A stretch of 27,491 nt of DNA from contig WKLE02003192.1 of the NCBI GenBank assembly GCA_014885115.2, positions 1 through 27,491 on the forward strand. Reading direction: 5' to 3'. Source of the DNA: Asterionellopsis glacialis. Lineage: Eukaryota; Bacillariophyta; Plagiogrammaphyceae; Rhaphoneidales; Asterionellopsidaceae. The notes beneath the pieces are model-generated. The model made no database searches, was not told where the DNA came from, and saw only the letters and a program-made list of their open reading frames with translations. Of the stretch, positions 1 through 9,392 are shown piece by piece. Position numbers and translations under genes: made by a program. The first letter of the stretch is position 1, and each line of letters begins with the position of its first letter.

Positions 1-1346
1 GGTGTTCCACTGCGTAGGTTTAGGGTTTTTGTAAGTACTGGCCTTCCCCCGTTTGACAAAATCTTTAAGGATGATTGTTGCAGTAGTACCGGTGTTGAGT
101 AGGATCCATATTGGAATGAGCTTGCCATCTCAGTTTATTATCTTGCCTACTACTTCTGTAGTGTGATGCGTAGACTTTTTCTTTTTTACTTTTAGCTGAC
201 TGCACAGCATATTGTACAATTGTTCTACGTTAGGGAAAAGGTTGGATTCAGTATAAGGAGTAGGCGTAAAGTAATCGGAAAATTCTTCACTACTATTTTT
301 ACATTTAATTTTACTATGTTGAGTAAAGTATGAACTAGGTTCATTATCGGAGGAAGAATCGGATTCATACTGCACTTTACATTTCTTTTTATTTACTATC
401 TTTCAATACTTTGAGCAAGCTAATCATCACGTTTACCTGTTCCTGCATGTAAGTCTTGGATTTGCCCAAATCCTTCTTTTTTGACTTGTCCACAGTACAT
501 TTGTTGGTGCTATAGTTGTTCATACGGCAGTTGCTACACCACTTACAAGTGCGTTGGCGCTTGTTATCACTTCCATTGTTATTGCAATCAGAATTCTTTT
601 CTGTTCATTCACGCTTGCAATTCTTCTTGGTCTCCTGTTTAGGTTTTTCTGACTTAGATAGTTGACAATCTATATTATTGCATACCTCTAACTTCTTGAA
701 GTAGTCCACACTATCTTCCCACAAGAGATCATGAGGGTCAAGGTTGCTAGCAAGTAGGGCGGATTACCACTTAAGTGGTTTTGCCTGATCTAATATATCA
801 ACAAGTTTGTCATCGTCAAATTTTTGAATATTTTTACCATTGTGATCCATTAGATAATATGGTAAATATTCATTCAACTGGCAAAGCCTCGTGACAAACT
901 CTCGCAATGTGAAGTCGTCGGTCATCACTAAGTGATAGCAAAGGTAGTTCTTCTGGTGCCTTGCCACATGCCTAGACGAGAAGAAATTCTCATCTACGTC
1001 ATTCAGTACCAATTCAAAGATCTGTTCAGGATCTTTTTGGGCTGGTTTCTTGAGGCTTGCATTTTTGCTCTGGCAATTAGTATTTGCTTTGCTCTGCCCT
1101 TCAAAAGGGTGAGCGCCATGGAAGTTTTGGATGAGGCTTTAGTAAGGGGATAATCCCTCTCAACCTCAGCAAACTCAATCCTCCACTGGATCCACTCTTC
1201 AGCAGATCCATCCTCATTTGTTTGACTCTCTTTTCAATGGTCTCAGAATCTGAGCCTTCATCAGAGGGATCGATTTGGACCTCAATGGTCTTGTACAAAT
1301 CTTTGTCATCGTCTTTCGACTTCAATCTCTCCGTCTTCATTTTCAC
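1..1346 (-). mobile_element. Decayed LTR-retrotransposon gag-protease fragment
   Basis: On the minus strand several reading-frame pieces line up as one broken polyprotein. The order is: an acidic gag N-terminus (about 1346-1200); a segment containing EEWIQWRIEFAEVERDYPL (about 1195-1030); a segment ending FDDDKLVDILDQAKPLKW (about 1035-764); a spacer; and a zinc-knuckle-like piece CKWCSNC...NKC near 500-565. A piece running to a TGA at 130-132 follows, and in the same frame after it comes a retropepsin-like stretch, ILLNTGTTATIILKDFV, that runs off the left edge. At least three frameshifts (near 1200, 1030 and 770) and stops near 400, 610 and 130 separate the pieces. Gag followed by protease is known for Ty1/copia and Ty3/gypsy elements. 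No reverse transcriptase is in view, so I do not choose a superfamily. The usual catalytic Asp of D-T/S-G is Asn. This is a dead copy. Confidence 0.75.
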
Positions 1347-1766
1347 GAAGGGAATTGCAGGAGGATTCAGCAGAGTCTGCTGTTAACTCAACTCCTGAGC
1401 TTTCTTCTGAAACTCGTTGGAGGAGTAGAAGGTCTTCATGTCTTGAAGTTAAATCCTCTGAAAGAGGGAGTAATGTTACTATGCCCTATGCCACTAGTGC
1501 CAACGGCGGCACAACACAACAATCAGATAATCAACACATAAAAGAAAAGAAGACTTTTATTTGGTGGTGAAAATTATGAGCTAATTTAAAGAGCTAGTTT
1601 TATGCTGGAGAAATCCGGCAATTTAGTAAGAAGTAAATATTCAGTCATGGTCAATACACCCTGAGATTGCACTAGGCAGGCAAAAAAAAACATAGAATCA
1701 CTCAACAATCATACACACTCCCTGTAATAATTCATGAATTTTGGCTCCTGTTCCAAAGTGGGGGAG
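1347..1766. other. Gene-poor stretch between gag remnant and foldback repeat
   Basis: I see no supportable gene. A purine-rich GAAAGAGGGAG followed by TAATGTTACTATGCC near 1460-1485 looks like a polypurine tract next to an LTR starting TGTTA, but it would belong to a plus-strand element and no second LTR copy is visible. Open frames here start at non-ATG codons and resemble no family I know. Confidence 0.3.
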
Positions 1767-1918
1767 CTAAATCTAAATCCAAATTTTTGCGTTCAAGTTA
1801 TGCACTATGAACCTTGGGTGAGAGGGACGGACAGGCCTGAATCTAAATCTAAATTTTGGGCATGCGTTTAAGGGGGTGCATAACTGAAACGCAGTCCCAA
1901 ATTTGGATTTAGATTTAG
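1767..1918. repeat. Foldback inverted repeat (MITE-like)
   Basis: The 20-base word CTAAATCTAAATCCAAATTT at 1767-1786 has its exact reverse complement at 1899-1918. Inside it, 1789-1805 and 1876-1892 (around GTTATGCAC / GTGCATAAC) are also nearly complementary, giving imperfect arms of about 40 bases. The centre holds a further partial copy (ATCTAAATCTAAATTTTGGG near 1835-1860), and another GTTTAAGTTATGCACGGG follows at about 1938. No open frame lies inside, so it is either a small non-autonomous foldback element or a nested terminal repeat. Target-site duplications were not resolved. Confidence 0.6.
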
Positions 1919-2159
1919 GTACCATAACCTATTAAGGGTTTAAGTTATGCACGGGTCGCATGGGTACTTGCTTGGTGCTGGTGAGCATTTGAAACAAGCC
2001 TGTTTTTCAGGACAATCTAGAGAGAGTTTCCTGTTATCTTCTGTCCCCCGGACATTCGGACTGGACTTTTTAGGACCCCCTGCTGCGGTACTCGACATAC
2101 AGACCACTTCATTTTTTGGACCCGTACCTGTAGTCGGTGACGTACGCGATATGAGAAAG

Positions 2160-2340
2160 GTGGCTAAGCTTACAGGTACCTTGGTACCGGTACCAGGGTA
2201 CCTGGTAGGACTACCAGGTACCTGGTATCCCTGGTAGGACTAGAGAGGTCTTACCGTAGGACTACCGTACCTGGTAACAGGGTAGTGTCGTACCAGTAGG
2301 ATTCTACCGTACGTACGTACCTGGGTACAGGCAGTGCATC
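2160..2340. repeat. GGTACC/TACCGG palindrome-rich island
   Basis: This stretch is dense in short self-complementary words: GGTACC several times, ACCGGT, CTACCAGGTACCTGGTA and CGTACGTACGTACC, mixed with repeated AGGACTA and CTAGAGAG. These words can fold into many alternative hairpins. The same vocabulary returns at 6071-6350 and more sparsely at 23840-23940 and 24400-24415. No coding frame is convincing. Confidence 0.6.
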
Positions 2341-2703
2341 CTCTAGAGCGTTACCCTGAAAGTGAAAAGCAACGCAGTCAGTCAGTGAGTCAATCACCCT
2401 CAGTCAAACGGACGGAGCAAGGAGCGTGTGTGATTCCCAATACGAAATCCCTAATCTCATTCCCTTGTCCCAGCCGTTGCTTCGCACGCCACAGAAAAAA
2501 TCTCCTCAGATCTGGGGCTTTCTAGGACTACCGCACCGTACTCGTCCTGTGTGGAGCGCTACAGAATGGAGAAAGAACAAACATCAAAAATTCCAATTAC
2601 ATCTCAAAAACATCACCATCGTTCCAGAGAGACTTAAAGCAGAAGATAGACAAGCACATTTTAGTACTTGGGGAGTTCCATTATCTTAATTTTATAGCAT
2701 ACA
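2341..2703 (+). other. 5' flank of the PPR gene
   Basis: About 360 bases between the palindrome island and the PPR start codon. Open frames here have no recognisable content. The region presumably holds the promoter and 5' untranslated region of the downstream gene, but I see no clear TATA box. Confidence 0.3.
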
Positions 2704-5499
2704 ATGAAACGCAGCTACTCTCATTCCAATCCTCTTTGGAAATTTGCTACCATTGTATTTCTACTTTCTGGGGTATCGAAAGGCTTTCAAACGGTTCCTG
2801 TTCCAAGCAGACGAACAACCATCACATCAATTCTAAGCTCATCATCAGTGTCACCTGACTGTGATTCTTCTCATTCAGACAAGCAAAAAGCGAGAAACCC
2901 GTCTCGGAACCATGCTAAGAGAAGCGGGTCACGGTCTACACCGGAGCGTAATAAAAACAACAGCAGCAGATCCCGACGAGAGAATACTGTTGCGTCATCA
3001 TCGTCACAATCTTCTTCACAAAGTTCTTACCAAACATCCACTTCGTCACAGAGACGCCATGCTACTGTGCAATTTAACAAATGGTTACATCGAAGTGTTC
3101 GTACTAAAGGGTTTAGAGCTCATCAGGCCGAAAAGGCCTTGCGTGAACGTATTGATCAGCAACAGCCATTTGACAATATTTCATTTAACATTTGTCTTAA
3201 TGCATGGGCCCATGAACGATCTAGGGAAGGAGCGCAACGCGCTGATAGGTTGTTTCAACTACTCAAAGATGTTTATCATGAACAAAATTCGCCACATTTC
3301 CTAAGGCCTGATACATACACCTATGCAGCAGTTCTAAATGCTCATGCCAAGAGTGGGGGGGGACGAGATGTAGCGTTACGCGCAGAACAAATATTACAAC
3401 AGGCAGAAGATTCAATACTAATAAGATCGGATGTTTGCTATAATGCAGTTATGGATGCATGGTCATCTAGTAGATCACCCGAAGCCGGTGACAGAGCAGA
3501 AGCACTATTGAAACGACTAGAACAGCATGAGCATATCCAGCCAACACGATGGGCATACAATGCTGTAATCAAGGCATGGGCAAAAACACCACTCTCAACT
3601 GATGGTGGCAATGGAAGGCTTTCCAATTCAAATAATAGCAATGCTCATAAGGCGCAAGCAATCTTAGACCGAATGCAATATCTATTTGAATCAGGTGAAA
3701 ATTTGCAGGTGAAACCTGACAAATACAGTTTTACAACTACGATCGATGCTTGGGCCAAAAGCAATGCCCCCGACGCCGCAGATCGCGCAGAATCTTTGCT
3801 GCGAACAATGGAGCAACGCCATGCAGAATCTTTGGGTGAACCTCAGAATAGTAAGCGGCACCGAAAGGAAGCTGTAGATGTGCAACCAGATGTAATAACG
3901 TACACTACTGTGCTAGCTGCATATGCAAAAAGTAGTACGGTTCGGTTAGATCCGCACGTTGCGTCGTGGAAGGCCATGGATTTGCTTCAACGATTAGAAC
4001 GTTACTCTTCGTCCAAACCTAATGGCTATACGTACAATGCTCTCATTCACTTATTTGCAAAACACGAAGCTCCTGAACATGCCGAGTCAATTCTTCGTCA
4101 AATGATAGACATGTACAAAAGTGGAAACAAAGATGTTAGACCAGATAAGGTAACTTATACAACTGTCATTTCAAGTTATGCGAATCGAGGAACTAGATCT
4201 GCCGCCGAGCATGCCGAGGCATTGTTGGATGAAATGGAAGATCTTTACATATCTTCCCAGGATGACCGATACTTACCAAATGCTCAAACATTTGCTTCTG
4301 TGTTGAATGCTTACGCAAAAAGTGGTGCTACAGATGCACAAGACCGAGCAGACCGACTATTGCAACGTATGGATGCTCTTTATAAACGAACAGGAAAAAG
4401 AGAAGATCTCAAACCAAATACTATAGTTTTTAGTCAGATGTTTCAAATTCTATCGAACAGTGGTCATATTTCAGCTGCCGATCATGCGGAACGGCTACTA
4501 TCTCGAATGCAACAATTGCACGATGAATATGGGTATAGAGATATGCGTCCTAACGCAACCACATATGCATACCTGATTAATGCTTACACAAAATCAGGAT
4601 CACCAAAAGCAGCCGATCGAGCGACCGAGGTATTACAATTTGTTGAGTCTCGGTATGCTGCCGGGGAAGAGAATCTTAAACCTACGAATTTACTGTATAG
4701 TGCTGTTTTGCAATCGTATGCCAAGACTGCGTCAAAATCAGCTACTGAACGTGCGGAAAGTCTTCTTCAACGGAATAAAAAGCTTTTTTATGAAGAGGGG
4801 GTAGAATATGCCAAACCATCCGTCCTGTGTTATAATGCTGTCATGGATGCTTGGGCCAGAAGTGGTGATCCACGCGCAGCGCAACGAGGCGAAGAGCTCC
4901 TTTACGAGATGGAATCACTGAGCAAAGCAGGCGACGTTGACATGAAACCGAGGACACGAAGCTACAATGCAGTTATCTTTGCATGGAAGAATAGTAATGC
5001 ACCGAACGCTACAGACCACGCAGAGGCAATACTCAAGCAAATGAATGAAAAATGCAAGGAAGGAGACTCGGAATGTAGACCAGATCGAGTAACTATTAAT
5101 TCAATTATCAGTGTTTGGGCAAAAAGTGAACAAGAAGGTGCGGCAGAGCGAGCTGCGTCGTTTTTAAGGTTCATGGAAAAAATGTGCAACCTTGGTGACC
5201 CAGGCCTCAAGCCTGACAAGTACAGCTACAATTCAGTGATTGACGCCTTCGCAAGGAGCAGTGATTTGTCAAATGCTGCTCACCGTGCCAACGAACTGTA
5301 TCTACAAATGAAAAAATTATACGAAGCAGGCGATGCTGAAATGAAACCTGATATCATTACATATACGTCTCTTGAAAACGCATGGAGCAAAAGCAAAGAC
5401 CCCGCAGCACCTCAGCATTTAATTGAGCTACGGGAGTTGATGAGTAACCAGCAAGGATCAGGCAACCTTAAGCACAGCAAAGATGGTGCTTTGGAGTAG
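2704..5499 (+). CDS. Pentatricopeptide repeat (PPR) protein, probably plastid-targeted
   Basis: A single uninterrupted exon encodes 931 residues. The N-terminus has a basic start, a hydrophobic core at about 11-24 and the junction SKG-FQTVP near 27/28. This resembles the signal peptide plus phenylalanine of diatom plastid presequences, though it is a poorer match than A-FAP. A Ser/Arg-rich low-complexity segment follows (about 40-125). From about residue 156 to 920 I count 17 tandem PPR units of the pattern (K/R)P-D-x-x-T/S-Y-x-x-V-I-x-A-W/Y-A-K-S ... AADRAExLLxxM. PPR proteins bind single-stranded RNA in organelles for processing, stability or translation. Most units are 44-46 residues, longer than the canonical 35, because of an acidic/Gly insert between the second helix and the next P-D. 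There is no C-terminal E, DYW or SMR domain. The RNA target is unknown. Confidence 0.9.
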   Translation: MKRSYSHSNPLWKFATIVFLLSGVSKGFQTVPVPSRRTTITSILSSSSVSPDCDSSHSDKQKARNPSRNHAKRSGSRSTPERNKNNSSRSRRENTVASSSSQSSSQSSYQTSTSSQRRHATVQFNKWLHRSVRTKGFRAHQAEKALRERIDQQQPFDNISFNICLNAWAHERSREGAQRADRLFQLLKDVYHEQNSPHFLRPDTYTYAAVLNAHAKSGGGRDVALRAEQILQQAEDSILIRSDVCYNAVMDAWSSSRSPEAGDRAEALLKRLEQHEHIQPTRWAYNAVIKAWAKTPLSTDGGNGRLSNSNNSNAHKAQAILDRMQYLFESGENLQVKPDKYSFTTTIDAWAKSNAPDAADRAESLLRTMEQRHAESLGEPQNSKRHRKEAVDVQPDVITYTTVLAAYAKSSTVRLDPHVASWKAMDLLQRLERYSSSKPNGYTYNALIHLFAKHEAPEHAESILRQMIDMYKSGNKDVRPDKVTYTTVISSYANRGTRSAAEHAEALLDEMEDLYISSQDDRYLPNAQTFASVLNAYAKSGATDAQDRADRLLQRMDALYKRTGKREDLKPNTIVFSQMFQILSNSGHISAADHAERLLSRMQQLHDEYGYRDMRPNATTYAYLINAYTKSGSPKAADRATEVLQFVESRYAAGEENLKPTNLLYSAVLQSYAKTASKSATERAESLLQRNKKLFYEEGVEYAKPSVLCYNAVMDAWARSGDPRAAQRGEELLYEMESLSKAGDVDMKPRTRSYNAVIFAWKNSNAPNATDHAEAILKQMNEKCKEGDSECRPDRVTINSIISVWAKSEQEGAAERAASFLRFMEKMCNLGDPGLKPDKYSYNSVIDAFARSSDLSNAAHRANELYLQMKKLYEAGDAEMKPDIITYTSLENAWSKSKDPAAPQHLIELRELMSNQQGSGNLKHSKDGALE

Positions 5500-6070
5500 T
5501 TTGCAGATGTAAGTTTTTGGACACAAATATAATTGAAATAATTGCTCTTATTGCCGGGCAATTGTGCTACTTTTTTACAAAACAGGATCAATAGGACTGC
5601 ATCCTGATGAAATTGATTTTATGAAAAGTTTTGACCCGCCTTTACAAGTGCACTTTATTCATATTCACCTTTCTTATTCTCGATCTAAAATCTCCTGCAG
5701 CATTACAATTCGTAAAAGTATACCTTATATAGTATCAACTTTCATCTTCTGAAACGCTATTGATACGGACTAACTTTATTTAAAAGCTAATCCAAAATAC
5801 TATTCTAGAATCCTTTACTTTTGATGTTTCCAGTTTATCATCATTCTACTAGGTCACACTTCTTAGATTTTTTTACCACACAAACTGTTCTAAATTTGGA
5901 AAATACTTTAGGCATGTTGTATTGTCATATCATTCAAACGTGTGATTCTGATTTTTTATGGTGAGACATACCGCTCTAGTATTTCCTGTGTTAACAACTT
6001 TAGCAAGTGGTTGTACCTTCTTTTAACATTCCTTCAGAAGCTCCTTTTCACTTTCCTCTGAAGGGCAAGT
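5500..6070. other. 3' flank of the PPR gene, no gene seen
   Basis: AT-rich sequence with only short spurious open frames. It holds the 3' end of the PPR transcript; no polyadenylation signal can be assigned with confidence. Confidence 0.4.
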
Positions 6071-6350
6071 CATCTAGAGATCTAGATATCTAGTCTCTAG
6101 TCTAGTCTAGTCTAGTCTAGTCTAGTCTAATCTAGAACCTTTACAGAGCGAGGTGCCTCTAGACTAGTAAGGTGCCGGTAGGTCCTAGAGAGACTAAACT
6201 CTAGTCTAGAGAGAGAGATTTTGTATAGAGATGTTCCATAGAGGCGAGATGTGAAGGCGCTACTCGATTCAGGGACTAAAAAATGACGTACCTAACTTGA
6301 TGTGTAGTCCTACCGGTACACTGTGCCATCTCGTACCTGGTACCGGTACC
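6071..6350. repeat. TCTAG microsatellite and palindrome island
   Basis: Six perfect TCTAG units occupy 6096-6125, followed by TCTAA and another TCTAG. Around them lie more TCTAGA/CTAGAGAG words, including an inverted CTCTAGTCTAGAG near 6190-6204. The right part, 6300-6350, carries CCTACCGGTAC and GGTACCGGTACC, the vocabulary seen at 2160-2340. The PPR gene therefore sits between two related palindrome-rich islands. Confidence 0.65.
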
Positions 6351-6724
6351 AAGAAAATAAAGGGGGGTCCCCTGAAAGGTAAGTCCTAGTTTGAACGGGT
6401 TACATGCACACTGAAGTGGTCATCGACACCAGGAAAGATGCGCCCTCCTTTATCCCCCTCTCTAGAGACTAACAAGAAAATTACAGTGAACCAAACGCAT
6501 GTAATGACAACTAATGAAACCCGAATAATCAAATTCAGATTTGAGTAGAGATCATCCATGGGAAATTCGGCTCCGATATGTGTGTCCTATCTTCTCTGCT
6601 AAGGCTTTATACAGGTGAACACTACATAAACAAATCAAAAACAGTAGAAAAGTCAAGTTTGCTTTGAAAGCAATACGTTATTGCCAAAAATATAATATGA
6701 TCTATTTCAAATTAGATAGATAAT
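6351..6724. other. 3' flank of the minus-strand FCP gene, no gene seen
   Basis: Intergenic DNA with a G6/C4 hairpin (GGGGGGTCCCC) at about 6361-6372. It includes the likely 3' untranslated region of the FCP gene that ends at 6725. No coding frame is supported. Confidence 0.35.
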
Positions 6725-7486
6725 TTAGAACATGGGGTTTCCGGTAAGGGCAGGGACGGATCCTGGGATGTTGTTAGCGGCAATGAAAGACATGATGGAG
6801 ATCATGGCAAGACGTCCGTTGTTGAGCTCACGGTTTTGCTTCATTGCGATGGTTCCGGCATCAACTCCAGAGAAGTCAACTGGGGGGAAAACAATGGTGG
6901 GCATGGATCCTCCCTTGGTGTAGTGGGTTCCCTTAGATTCGGTAACAAGTTCGGCAATGAAGATGGTTCCGATGATTTGGGCCTTACCGGCATCAGGAAC
7001 GGCCTCCCAGGCATCGAAGGGCTTCATGCTGGAGAGGGATTCGAAGGAGATATCCTTAGAAAGCATACCAGGGAAGTGGATTCCAGAAGCTTGGACGATG
7101 TATCCAGTGGTGGCAAGCATGGCAACACGGGAGTGCTTGAGCTCAGCAGCGCGGAACCAAAGAAGGGTCTCATCGGATCCAACGGTGGCAAGTCCAAGAG
7201 GATCGAATCCCTTCAAAGGAGCGGTGGCACCGGGAAGGTCATCCAAAGCCATGGAGACAGAGGTGGCAACATTCTGTAGGTAACGACAACGGCAAAAAAC
7301 AGTGAGAAACAAAACAGAACTATTTTCATCACCTCAGTGAACTTGCCCAGAATCATCAATCCTTCACAACAAAGGCCACAGATTCAGCAGTGTCCGTCAT
7401 TTCCGTTCGTTCCGTACCTTTTGGGTGGCAGGGGCGAAAGCAGCGGCAGAGCCGGCGAGGGCGAGGAGAGTAGCGGCAACCTTCAT
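6725..7486 (-). CDS. Fucoxanthin chlorophyll a/c-binding protein, one intron
   Basis: Two exons on the minus strand: 7486-7418 (23 codons) and 7273-6725, joined in phase 0 over a 144-bp GT-AG intron (donor GTACGG at 7417, acceptor TACAG ending at 7274). The product is 205 residues, the same length as its neighbour at 7892-8509. Residues 1-16 form a signal peptide followed by FAP (SAAA-FAP), the diatom plastid import signal. The mature part has the three-helix LHC fold. Helix 1 carries ELKHSR (Glu67, His70, Arg72), helix 2 lies near 109-124, and helix 3 carries RELNNGR (Glu162, Asn165, Arg167); these supply chlorophyll ligands and inter-helix ion pairs. It binds chlorophyll a/c and fucoxanthin in thylakoids. 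The Lhcf/Lhcr/Lhcx subclass was not settled, though it lacks obvious Lhcx features. TTATATAAGG about 140 bases upstream could be its TATA box. Confidence 0.95.
7274..7417 (-). other. Spliceosomal intron in the FCP gene
   Basis: 144 bp, beginning GTACGG and ending CCTACAG on the minus strand, in phase 0 after codon 23. Removing it makes the two FCP paralogues align without a gap through residue 205, which fixes both splice sites. The neighbouring paralogue has no intron at this place. Confidence 0.92.
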
Positions 7487-7891
7487 CTTGACTTGGACTA
7501 GTTACTTTGAATAGTGGGAAGCAAGTTGAAAACAAACAGAAAGCATGTCCTGTGCGTCGCTAACCCGTGCGGGGATATGCTGATAATCAAATATTGTTTG
7601 AGTTTTGAAGAGATTCCTTTCCTTATATAATTTTACTTAATTAGACGGAATCTTAAAATTTATTTTTTTCGCTTCTTCGCAGTTGCATTTCTTTTTGGAA
7701 AAGATTTGCTTCCTCAACTTCAAAATCGCGATCCTTTCTCAGGAGTTCAACCACACGAGAAAACATCCACGTCGACTGTAGAACGTACATACTTCACGTA
7801 CTGATCTATGACGTAATCTCCTAGTTCACAACGGGCCAAGAGACGTGCTAACAACATATTCCATTTTTTGTTCTAGAAAATATTTGTCACG
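7487..7891. promoter_or_regulatory. Shared divergent promoter region of two FCP genes
   Basis: 405 bp separate the two ATG codons, so both promoters and 5' untranslated regions lie here. On the minus strand TTATATAAGG at about 7621-7630 is a good TATA box for the left gene. TGACGTAA at 7809-7816 matches the TGACGT core bound by bZIP factors; related elements are known in CO2/cAMP-responsive diatom promoters. Function here is inferred. No clear TATA box serves the right gene. Confidence 0.55.
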
Positions 7892-8509
7892 ATGAAGGTT
7901 GCCGCTCTTACCCTTGCTCTCGCCGGTTCTGCCGCTGCTTTCGCCCCTGCTGCCAAGCAGGCCTCCACCACTGCTCTCTCCATGGGAATTGAGGACATGC
8001 CTGGTGCCACCGCCCCTTTCAAGGGTTTCGACCCCCTTGGCCTTGCCGATCTTGGATCTGAATCCACCCTTGCTTGGTTCCGTGCTGCTGAGCTCAAACA
8101 CTCCCGTGTTGCCATGCTTGCCACCACTGGATACCTTGTCCAAGCTGCCGGAATCCACTTCCCTGGTATGCTTGCCAAGGATGTCTCCTTCGAATCCCTC
8201 TCCAGCATGAAGCCCTTCGATGCCTGGACTGCTGTCCCAGAGGCCGGCAAGTGGCAAATCATCGGAACTATCTTCCTTGCTGAAATCATCACTGAATCCA
8301 AGGGAACCCACTACACCAAGGGAGGTGACCTTCCCACCATTGTCTTCCCTCCTATCGACTTCTCCTCTGTTGATGCTGACACCCTTGCCACCAAGCAATC
8401 TCGTGAGCTTAACAACGGACGTCTTGCCATGATCTCCATCATGTCTTTCGTTGCTGCCGCCAACATCCCAGGATCCGTCCCTGCCCTTACCGGAAACCCC
8501 ATGTTCTAA
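7892..8509 (+). CDS. Fucoxanthin chlorophyll a/c-binding protein, intronless
   Basis: 205 residues in one exon. It starts MKVAALTLALAGSAAAFAP, a signal peptide (1-16) with cleavage before Phe17, the diatom plastid targeting signature. LHC motifs are ELKHSR at 67-72 in helix 1 and RELNNGR at 161-167 in helix 3, with a hydrophobic helix 2 near 109-124 and a conserved end GSVPALTGNPMF. It is an antenna protein of the thylakoid membrane. It is closely similar to the divergently transcribed gene at 6725-7486 and surely a duplicate of it. Codon use is strongly biased to C-ending codons (GCC, ACC, TTC), unlike most other genes here, which suggests very high expression. Confidence 0.96.
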   Translation: MKVAALTLALAGSAAAFAPAAKQASTTALSMGIEDMPGATAPFKGFDPLGLADLGSESTLAWFRAAELKHSRVAMLATTGYLVQAAGIHFPGMLAKDVSFESLSSMKPFDAWTAVPEAGKWQIIGTIFLAEIITESKGTHYTKGGDLPTIVFPPIDFSSVDADTLATKQSRELNNGRLAMISIMSFVAAANIPGSVPALTGNPMF

Positions 8510-9392
8510 ATTAGTTGAAGTATCAACAGAATTGGGAACTTTTTAAATTTTTTCTTCGCAAGCTTCAAGCGATTGGTGTTTGGGATGTAAAATAACATAT
8601 TTCAGCTTATGTGTGGTTGGAACATGTGGAGCTAATAACTCATGTAATAGAAACCTTCATCCTATTATATATACGATACAGGAATTTTTGTTTAGAGTTT
8701 TCATTGTTGTATTTACTTGATCTAGAGATATATTTTATTCTTTGGTATTACTCTTTTCTTGCGAAATCTCATCAAAGGATATCTTTATGTTCCATAAAAG
8801 ATCAGAACCTTTGAACAGAACTTCAAGGAAACATTCCACTTTCATCACTTGACTACGTTTAGGACCTGAACGCAGACGTAACTTGTTCAACAAACTGCCT
8901 CAACGGTCATGTCACTTGCATTGAGAAGATTCGTCTTCGGTCCAAGAGCACTGTAGTCGCTCTACCTCTATCTTGAAACGTCTAAAATGTCACTTGTATA
9001 ATATGGAGCTGTATTAGATTTTTGATAAGACTACACAAACGACGCAGTAGCAAATCTAAAATCCGGGTTTCTAAAGAGATATGATCACGAATCACGAGGC
9101 ATGTGTGCTACATAGCCCGACATCAAGCGGGCGTCGTCCAGACGACTGACGTCTTTCAAGAAATTCTTTGGGAGTAGAGTCGAAAAGGGAGAAAAGATGA
9201 TGACAAAATCATGCAGAAACATACATACGGATCTGTGGGATCTTCTCACTCTCTCCGCCACATCACGAGACTTGATCTGAGTCTCACTCTCACTCTCTTT
9301 CTCCGACTCAACAAACTAAAAATCTTACATATTTTTTGAAAAGTAGAACCCAGAGTCAACCAAATCATCGGTATCGTATAATATTTTTCAAT
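8510..9392. other. Intergenic region between FCP and EF-P genes
   Basis: About 880 bases with no supportable gene. It holds the FCP 3' untranslated region and the EF-P promoter. The segment GTCGTCCAGACGAC near 9134-9147 can form a small hairpin, and a CT-rich tract (TCTCACTCTCACTCTC) at about 9281-9300 precedes the EF-P gene. A frame opening at 9336 begins with TTG and joins the EF-P frame, but it would put 19 polar residues in front of the signal peptide. Confidence 0.4.

Noticed and set aside
1460..1600. Possible polypurine tract and LTR start (GAAAGAGGGAG then TGTTACTATGCC) on the plus strand
   Set aside because: It has the wrong orientation for the minus-strand gag remnant and no second LTR copy is in the window.
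2861..3304. 147-codon frame overlapping the PPR gene
   Set aside because: It is an out-of-frame shadow of the PPR coding sequence.
6732..8502. Long open frames antisense to both FCP genes
   Set aside because: They mirror the strong codon bias of the FCP genes and have no family motifs of their own.
9336..9392. N-terminal extension of EF-P
   Set aside because: It opens with TTG, not ATG, and would place polar residues before a good signal peptide starting at 9393.
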